A stretch of 61,045 nt of DNA from Collimonas antrihumi. Lineage in GTDB: Bacteria; Pseudomonadota; Gammaproteobacteria; Burkholderiales; Burkholderiaceae_D. The DNA lies in NCBI RefSeq assembly GCF_018304965.1, contig NZ_JAGQED010000028.1:1-61045 (forward strand), given 5' to 3'. The notes below the pieces were generated by a model. It worked only from the letters and a program-made list of their open reading frames with translations. It was not told the DNA's origin and did no database searches. The translations under genes and the position numbers were made by a program. Positions within the stretch are counted from its first letter, which is position 1. Each line of letters opens with the position of its first letter. This document shows positions 55,504 through 61,045 of the stretch, piece after piece.

Positions 55504-56826
55504 ATGAGTACCCCCCATTACCCCGGCTTCGACACCTTGTCGCTGCACGCCGGCAGCGTCCCCGACCCGGCCACCGGCGCCCGCGCCACGCCGATCTACC
55601 TGACCTCGGCCTTTGTGTTCAAGGATTCCGACCACGCTGCCTCGCTGTTCAATATGGAGCGCGCAGGCCACGTGTATTCGCGCATTTCCAATCCCACCAA
55701 CGCCGTGCTGGAAGAACGCATCGCCGCGCTCGAAGGCGGCGTCGCCGGGATTGCCGTCGCCAGCGGGCAAGCAGCCATGCATCTGGGCCTGGCCACCATC
55801 GCCGGCGCCGGTTCGCATGTCGTGGCGTCGCGCGCCTTGTATGGCGGTTCGCACAACCTGCTGTCCTACACCTTGAAACGCTTCGGCATCGAAACCACCT
55901 TTGTCGACCCCGGCGATCTGGATGCCTGGCGCGCGGCGATCCGGCCGAATACCAAAGTGCTGTTCGGCGAGACGCTCGGCAATCCGGGGCTGGACGTGTT
56001 GGATATCCCGCGTATCGCGGCTCTGGCGCATGAACATTATCTACCGCTGATGGTGGACGCCACGTTTACCACGCCGTATCTGCTGCGCCCGTTCGATCAT
56101 GGCGCCGACCTGGTGTTCCATTCGGCCACCAAGTTCCTGTGCGGCCACGGCACCGCTGTCGGCGGCCTGCTGGTGGACGGCGGCACTTTCGATTGGCAGC
56201 AAGCATATGAAAAAACCGGCCGCTTCAGCGAGTTGTGCGAGCCGTACGAAGGTTTCCACGGCATGGTCTTTTCGGAGGAATCGACAGTCGCGCCGTTTTC
56301 CTTGCGCGCCCGCCGCGAAGGCTTGCGCGATTTTGGCGCGGTGATGAGTCCGCACAATGCCTTCGCCATCCTGCAAGGCATCGAGACGCTGGCGCTACGT
56401 ATGGAAAAACATGTCGCCAACACCCGCAAGGTGGTCGAATTCCTGGCGGCGCATGCTGCGGTCGAGTCGGTCGCCTATCCTGAATTGCCTTCGCATCCCG
56501 GCCATGCACTGAGCAAGACTTTGCTGCCAAAAGGCTGCGGCGCGGTGTTCTCGTTCAACCTCAAGGGAGATCGCGCGGCCGGCCGGCGCATGGTGGAATC
56601 GCTCAAGATATTCTCCCACCTGGCCAATGTAGGCGATGCCAAATCGCTGGTCATCCATCCGGCCTCGACTACCCACTTCCGGGTTCCGAGCGAGCAGTTG
56701 GCGGCTTCCGGCATTACCGAAGGCACCTTGAGATTGTCGATAGGCCTGGAGAATGTCGAGGATCTGATTGAAGACCTGGCCTACGGTCTCAAGATGTCGC
56801 AACGCGCTGAGCGGAAGGAAAAATGA
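55504..56826 (+). CDS. O-acetyl/O-succinylhomoserine sulfhydrylase family PLP enzyme
   Basis: A 440-aa Cys/Met-metabolism PLP enzyme. The PLP Lys is in 'VFHSATKFLCGHGTAVGG', 'YSRISNPTNAVLEERIAALEGG' marks the N-terminal substrate region, and 'VDATFTTPYLLRPFDHGADL' precedes the Lys. 'GGTFDW' and the length favour a MetY-type enzyme making homocysteine from O-acetylhomoserine and sulfide. A cystathionine-gamma-synthase-like role cannot be excluded. Good GAAGGAG Shine-Dalgarno. The alpha/beta-hydrolase gene starts 1 bp after its stop. Confidence 0.9.
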   Translation: MSTPHYPGFDTLSLHAGSVPDPATGARATPIYLTSAFVFKDSDHAASLFNMERAGHVYSRISNPTNAVLEERIAALEGGVAGIAVASGQAAMHLGLATIAGAGSHVVASRALYGGSHNLLSYTLKRFGIETTFVDPGDLDAWRAAIRPNTKVLFGETLGNPGLDVLDIPRIAALAHEHYLPLMVDATFTTPYLLRPFDHGADLVFHSATKFLCGHGTAVGGLLVDGGTFDWQQAYEKTGRFSELCEPYEGFHGMVFSEESTVAPFSLRARREGLRDFGAVMSPHNAFAILQGIETLALRMEKHVANTRKVVEFLAAHAAVESVAYPELPSHPGHALSKTLLPKGCGAVFSFNLKGDRAAGRRMVESLKIFSHLANVGDAKSLVIHPASTTHFRVPSEQLAASGITEGTLRLSIGLENVEDLIEDLAYGLKMSQRAERKEK

Positions 56827-56827
56827 G

Positions 56828-57709
56828 ATGTTACTAAAAACACATTTCCGCGGCACCGATTACGATACTTATTGCTATACCGGCGGCAAAGCATTCAATC
56901 CGTCGTTGCCGACCGCGGTGTTTATCCATGGCGGTCAAAACGACCATTCTGTGTGGATCTTGCAAACCCGCTATTTCGCCCATCACGGCTTCAGCGTGCT
57001 GGCGGTGGATCTGCCGGGACATGGGCGCAGCCAAGGCCCTGCCTTGGCCACCATCGAGGAACTGTCAGACTGGTTGAGTGCGTTGCTGGATGCCGCAGGT
57101 GTTACCAAAGCGATCCTGATCGGACACAGCATGGGGTCGCTGATCGCACTGGAAAGCGCCGGCCGTGCTGCAAATGCAAGCTCGGCGCGTATCGCCGGCA
57201 TTGCGCTGGTTGGCACGGCATATCCGATGAAAGTCGCCGATGCGCTGCTTGATGCCGCCAATAATGCGCAGCAAAGTGCGATCGACATGGTGAACATCTG
57301 GTCGCACTCGACCATGTCGCCCAAACCTTCAGCTCCCGGTCCGGGATTTTACGTACAGGGAGCCAGCCAGCGCCTGATGCAGCGTATTGCTCGCCAGTCC
57401 GACAGCAAGCCGACCGTGTTCTATACCGACTTTGCCGCTTGCAACAGTTACGCAAACGGTGAACTGGCCTCTCAGACAGTGACTTGCCCTACCCTGTTCC
57501 TGCTCGGCCAACGCGATGTCATGACACCGGCCAAAGCCGCGGCCGGCCTGATTGCTGCGATCAAACACGCCAAGGTAGTGCAGGTCGAAGCCAGCGGCCA
57601 TGCATTGATGGCGGAACAGCCGGATGCGGTACTGGATCATTTGTTCAAGTTTGCCACGACGGCGCTGCGCTCTTCCACAGCGGTTGCACCTGTCATCAAC
57701 GGGGATTAA
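56828..57709 (+). CDS. Alpha/beta hydrolase
   Basis: A 293-aa cytosolic alpha/beta-hydrolase. The nucleophile Ser is in 'LIGHSMGSLIAL', the oxyanion region is 'FIHGGQNDHSVW', the acidic residue is the Asp in 'LLGQRDVMTP', and the catalytic His is in 'EASGHALMAEQP'. The fold matches many ester hydrolases; no acyl-homoserine substrate can be read from this. Tight coupling (1 bp) with the sulfhydrylase gene invites a link to O-acyl-homoserine metabolism, but that is only inference. Confidence 0.88.
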   Translation: MLLKTHFRGTDYDTYCYTGGKAFNPSLPTAVFIHGGQNDHSVWILQTRYFAHHGFSVLAVDLPGHGRSQGPALATIEELSDWLSALLDAAGVTKAILIGHSMGSLIALESAGRAANASSARIAGIALVGTAYPMKVADALLDAANNAQQSAIDMVNIWSHSTMSPKPSAPGPGFYVQGASQRLMQRIARQSDSKPTVFYTDFAACNSYANGELASQTVTCPTLFLLGQRDVMTPAKAAAGLIAAIKHAKVVQVEASGHALMAEQPDAVLDHLFKFATTALRSSTAVAPVINGD

Positions 57710-57740
57710 GCTTAAATAACAGTAACTTCGAGGAGACGCC

Positions 57741-58058
57741 ATGCCTACCGTACTTGAAAAGAAATACGAGACATTTGCCGAGTTCTATCCGAGTTACCTG
57801 AGCCAGCACAGCAACCGCACTTGCCGCCAACTGCATTTCACCGGCTCGACGCTGGCGCTGCTGGCGTTGGGCGCGCTGGTACTGACCGGCGCCTGGTACT
57901 GGTTGCCGGTGGCGCTGGTGTGCGGTTACGGCTTTGCCTGGGTCGGCCATTTCGTGTTCGAGAAGAACCGTCCCGCTACCTTTAAACAACCGCTCTACTC
58001 TTTCCTTGGCGATTGGGTCATGTACTGGCAGATGCTGACCGGCCAGGTTTCTTTTTAA
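57741..58058 (+). CDS. DUF962 / Mpo1-like membrane protein
   Basis: A 105-aa protein with the DUF962 (Mpo1-like) pattern: 'FAEFYPSYLSQHSNRTCRQLHFTGSTLALL' with conserved His residues, two hydrophobic helices (about 34-70), and 'GYGFAWVGHFVFEKNRPATFKQPLYSFLGDW'. The yeast relative Mpo1 is an Fe2+-dependent dioxygenase acting on 2-hydroxy fatty acids; the His residues here fit. It ends the three-gene run from 55504 and is followed by a strong terminator. Activity in bacteria is not established from this sequence. Confidence 0.87.
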   Translation: MPTVLEKKYETFAEFYPSYLSQHSNRTCRQLHFTGSTLALLALGALVLTGAWYWLPVALVCGYGFAWVGHFVFEKNRPATFKQPLYSFLGDWVMYWQMLTGQVSF

Positions 58059-58071
58059 TTAACTATGTAAA

Positions 58072-58099
58072 AAACGGTTCACAGCAATGTGAACCGTTT
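58072..58099. terminator. Bidirectional intrinsic terminator
   Basis: Perfect 12-bp stem AAACGGTTCACA / TGTGAACCGTTT with a GCAA loop (58084-58087), 13 bp after the DUF962-gene stop. On the minus strand it ends in TTTTTT, so it can also stop the convergent YihY-family transcript. Confidence 0.8.
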
Positions 58100-58121
58100 G
58101 TACCTTAAGTTTGTACCTTAA
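58096..58121. repeat. Exact 13-bp tandem duplication
   Basis: GTTTGTACCTTAA occurs twice in direct succession, the first copy using the last bases of the terminator stem. It looks like a slippage duplication. No other signal is seen in 58122-58266. Confidence 0.85.
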
Positions 58122-58266
58122 AATAGCGATTAATTTACATTTAGACATCGCGGAAAACGGCAATCGCGGCTATCGAATGACCACAAAACAGCTTTCGTTT
58201 TTAATAAACACCAGGCGCCCGACTTACAAAGGCGTGGCGCAAGTCAGCTATTTCTGGATACCGGGA

Positions 58267-59586
58267 TTAGGGCGCGGGCACTGATGCGGCGGCACTATCA
58301 AGCTGCGTTTGTTCTAATCCGCCTTCGATAAAATACGCCGCCAGCGTCTGCTCCAGGCCTTGTTCTATGGCAGTTTCAACCTGCCATGCCAGCGCCGATT
58401 TGCTCACCTTCGCCGCCACCAGGTTACACACGAACAAGCGGTAGATATCTGCGAGTTTCAGGCCATCCGGATTGGCCAGCAAAATCCAGCCATCGATACT
58501 GACGCGCACTTTACGCCCCCACTGGCTTCGGGCCTGCATCTCGGTCTGCACGCAGCCGACCCAGCCGATCTCCAGCATTTGCTGCAGCAAGCTTTCCGAC
58601 TCATCGAAACCCAGTCGGGTTGCGCGCCGTATCTGGCCCGCATCCACCGCGGCAGAATTGCCCTCCGTCCTGGCTTGATACAGCACGCCCAATACCGCCA
58701 TCGCATCAACGAAAGCGCTGCCCGGTGTCGGCACATGCCACCAGCGTTCATATTTCACTACCGGCAGCGCCGCTACCAGCAAGGCGCCGACCAGCGTGAT
58801 CATCCATAGCATGTAGATCCACAACAAGAAAATCGGCAAGGCGGCCAAGGCGCCGTAGACCATGGTGTAGGTCGGGAACTTGATCACATAGGCAGCAAAG
58901 AAACGCTTGGCGATTTCAAATGCAATACCGGCCAGCAAGCCGCCCCAAACCGCATCGCGCCAGTCCACCCGTTGATTCGGCACCGCCACGTATAGCAGGG
59001 TAAACGCACCGGTAGTCAACGCTATCGACAGCAGCGTATAAAACCAGTTGCCGACCCAGCTCATGACCAGGCCATTCGTAACCGCCGAAATATTGGAAGT
59101 AACGCTGATCGAAATGCCGATCAGCAGCGGCCCCAGCGTGATGATCGCCCAATACACCAGTACCCGGTGGATCCACGGGCGTTGGGTCTTGACCCGCCAG
59201 ATGCGGTTGAACACGTGGTCGACCGTCGACATCGTCAAGACCGAAGTCACGATCAGCGCGATGCCGCCGACCGCCGACAATTTGGCCGATTTACTGGCAA
59301 ACTGATTGAGAGAATTCAGAATCGTATCTGAGAACCCCCGCGGCATCAGGTTATGCACGAAATACTGTTCCAGCGAGGCGCGAAAAGTGCCGAACAATGG
59401 AAACACGGTAAAGATCGCCAGCGCGATGGTCAGCATCGGCACTAGTGCCAGAATCGAGGTAAAGGTCAGGCTGCCGGCCACCTGCGGCAGGCGCTCCTCG
59501 TCCAGGCGGCGCGCCGCGAACCGAAACAGATCGCGCAATTCCGACCAGGACAGGCCGCGTAATCTGGAAAATTTTATTGACTTCAT
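58267..59586 (-). CDS. YihY/BrkB family inner-membrane protein
   Basis: A 439-aa protein with the YihY (formerly BrkB/'RNase BN') fold: 'RRLDEERLPQVAGSLTFTSILALVPMLTIALAIFTVFPLF' at the N-terminus, then about six helices, including 'VLTMSTVDHVFNRIWRV' and 'GAFTLLYVAVPNQRVDWRDAVWGGLLAGIAFEIAKRFF'. The C-terminal ~150 residues are soluble, a long form seen in betaproteobacteria. The old RNase BN name was an error; transport of envelope lipids is the current view for the family. Monocistronic, convergent with the DUF962 gene. Confidence 0.92.
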   Translation of the reverse strand: MKSIKFSRLRGLSWSELRDLFRFAARRLDEERLPQVAGSLTFTSILALVPMLTIALAIFTVFPLFGTFRASLEQYFVHNLMPRGFSDTILNSLNQFASKSAKLSAVGGIALIVTSVLTMSTVDHVFNRIWRVKTQRPWIHRVLVYWAIITLGPLLIGISISVTSNISAVTNGLVMSWVGNWFYTLLSIALTTGAFTLLYVAVPNQRVDWRDAVWGGLLAGIAFEIAKRFFAAYVIKFPTYTMVYGALAALPIFLLWIYMLWMITLVGALLVAALPVVKYERWWHVPTPGSAFVDAMAVLGVLYQARTEGNSAAVDAGQIRRATRLGFDESESLLQQMLEIGWVGCVQTEMQARSQWGRKVRVSIDGWILLANPDGLKLADIYRLFVCNLVAAKVSKSALAWQVETAIEQGLEQTLAAYFIEGGLEQTQLDSAAASVPAP

Positions 59587-59654
59587 GTTTTACCTAATCT
59601 TGCCCGCCAGCGTTGCTGCCGAGCTTCGCGATCCAACGCGCATTTGCAGCGTGA

Positions 59655-60763
<1,109 letters not shown>

Positions 60764-60850
60764 TACAAAATCCCCGCGGTTGCGGTGGCTTTTGAAGTTG
60801 AAGTCCGCATGGGGACCTGACCGAAGGGAAGGCAGTGGCTTTGCGGTCGC

Positions 60851-60899
60851 CTTTCTTTGCGTACTTTCGGGCGCCCGGCTAGGGGCGAAGCAAAGAAAG
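60851..60899. repeat. Intergenic hairpin repeat after DUF2069
   Basis: Arms CTTTCTTTGC (60851-60860) and GCAAAGAAAG (60890-60899) are a perfect 10-bp inverted repeat around a GC-rich 29-bp loop. GC-rich flanks from about 60800 to 60930 can extend the fold. It looks like a dispersed intergenic repeat and could also act as a terminator after the wrbA operon. Nothing else is seen in 60764-60990. Confidence 0.55.
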
Positions 60900-60990
60900 T
60901 ATGCGGCTGCCGGGCCGCCCCCATACGCGCTAACCAAAATTCTGATTGCGGGTTAACATTGCGAAATTAAAATGAATCTCGCAAAAGATA

Positions 60991-61045
60991 ATGGTCGCCG
61001 AAGAGTACAAAAACATAAGTGAAGACTGGTCGAAAATAGTGAAAT
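60991..61045 (+). CDS. Possible start of a gene cut by the right edge
   Basis: An ATG at 60991 opens a frame of 18 codons (MVAEEYKNISEDWSKIVK) that is still open at the window end. The composition is protein-like, but the purine-rich AAAAGATA upstream is a poor ribosome binding site. A competing ATG at 60972 meets a stop after 16 codons. No function can be assigned. Confidence 0.3.
   Translation, partial: MVAEEYKNISEDWSKIVK

Overview
The window is a mostly core-chromosomal stretch of a betaproteobacterium of the order Burkholderiales. Gene order and protein character fit the family Oxalobacteraceae and look Collimonas- or Herbaspirillum-like, but the genus cannot be fixed from sequence reading alone. 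Reasons: the block lepA-lepB-DUF4845-rnc-era-recO-pdxJ-acpS-nagZ-uvrC-pgsA followed by tRNA-Gly and tRNA-Cys; the sigma-E operon rpoE-rseA-rseB-mucD next to it; and the fatty-acid cluster rpmF-plsX-fabH-fabD-fabG-acpP-fabF.

Layout. 1-1500: the end of an integrated element, with a tyrosine recombinase reading away from the 3' end of tRNA-Cys behind a promoter that carries a strong LexA (SOS) box, plus the start of a second, truncated gene. 1537-1874: tRNA-Cys and tRNA-Gly, each with its own recognisable sigma-70 promoter. 1925-12984: a minus-strand run of phospholipid, DNA-repair, cell-wall-recycling, cofactor, RNA-processing, protein-export and translation genes, many overlapping by 4 bp. 13496-17807: glutaredoxin-like gene, then mucD-rseB-rseA-rpoE with a sigma-E-type promoter in front of rpoE. 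17818-25112: fatty-acid and phospholipid synthesis with rpmF and yceD. 25181-26593: maf and a RsmI-like methyltransferase on the plus strand. 27037-30384: sppA, Rieske protein, HAD phosphatase and rluC on the minus strand. 31010-34186: rne with a long leader. 34407-37518: moaA-mobA-moeA. 37567-39644: small accessory genes and a higBA toxin-antitoxin pair. 39660-46225: a 131-bp inverted-repeat element, a Fur-box promoter and a complete heme-uptake operon (TonB receptor, HemS, HmuTUV). 46274-60763: rmuC, truncated globin, a large ABC permease without a local ATPase, DUF4126, aroC, an MFS-acyltransferase fusion, a CBS protein, a homocysteine-synthase-type PLP enzyme with an alpha/beta hydrolase and a Mpo1-like protein, a YihY-family protein, WrbA and DUF2069. 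The right end holds an intergenic hairpin repeat and the possible start of another gene.

How it works together: the left two thirds link envelope building (fab/pls, pgsA, lepB, nagZ) with envelope stress control (sigma-E) and RNA/ribosome maintenance (rnc, era, lepA, rluC, rne). The heme locus looks like an iron-regulated acquisition island between core genes. I found no strong evidence for a wholly new system. The best leads are regulatory or mobile: the SOS-box integrase at tRNA-Cys, 11-bp phased repeats upstream of acpP, repeats in front of higBA, structured DNA in the sppA convergent gap and the rne leader, and the inverted-repeat element beside the heme locus.
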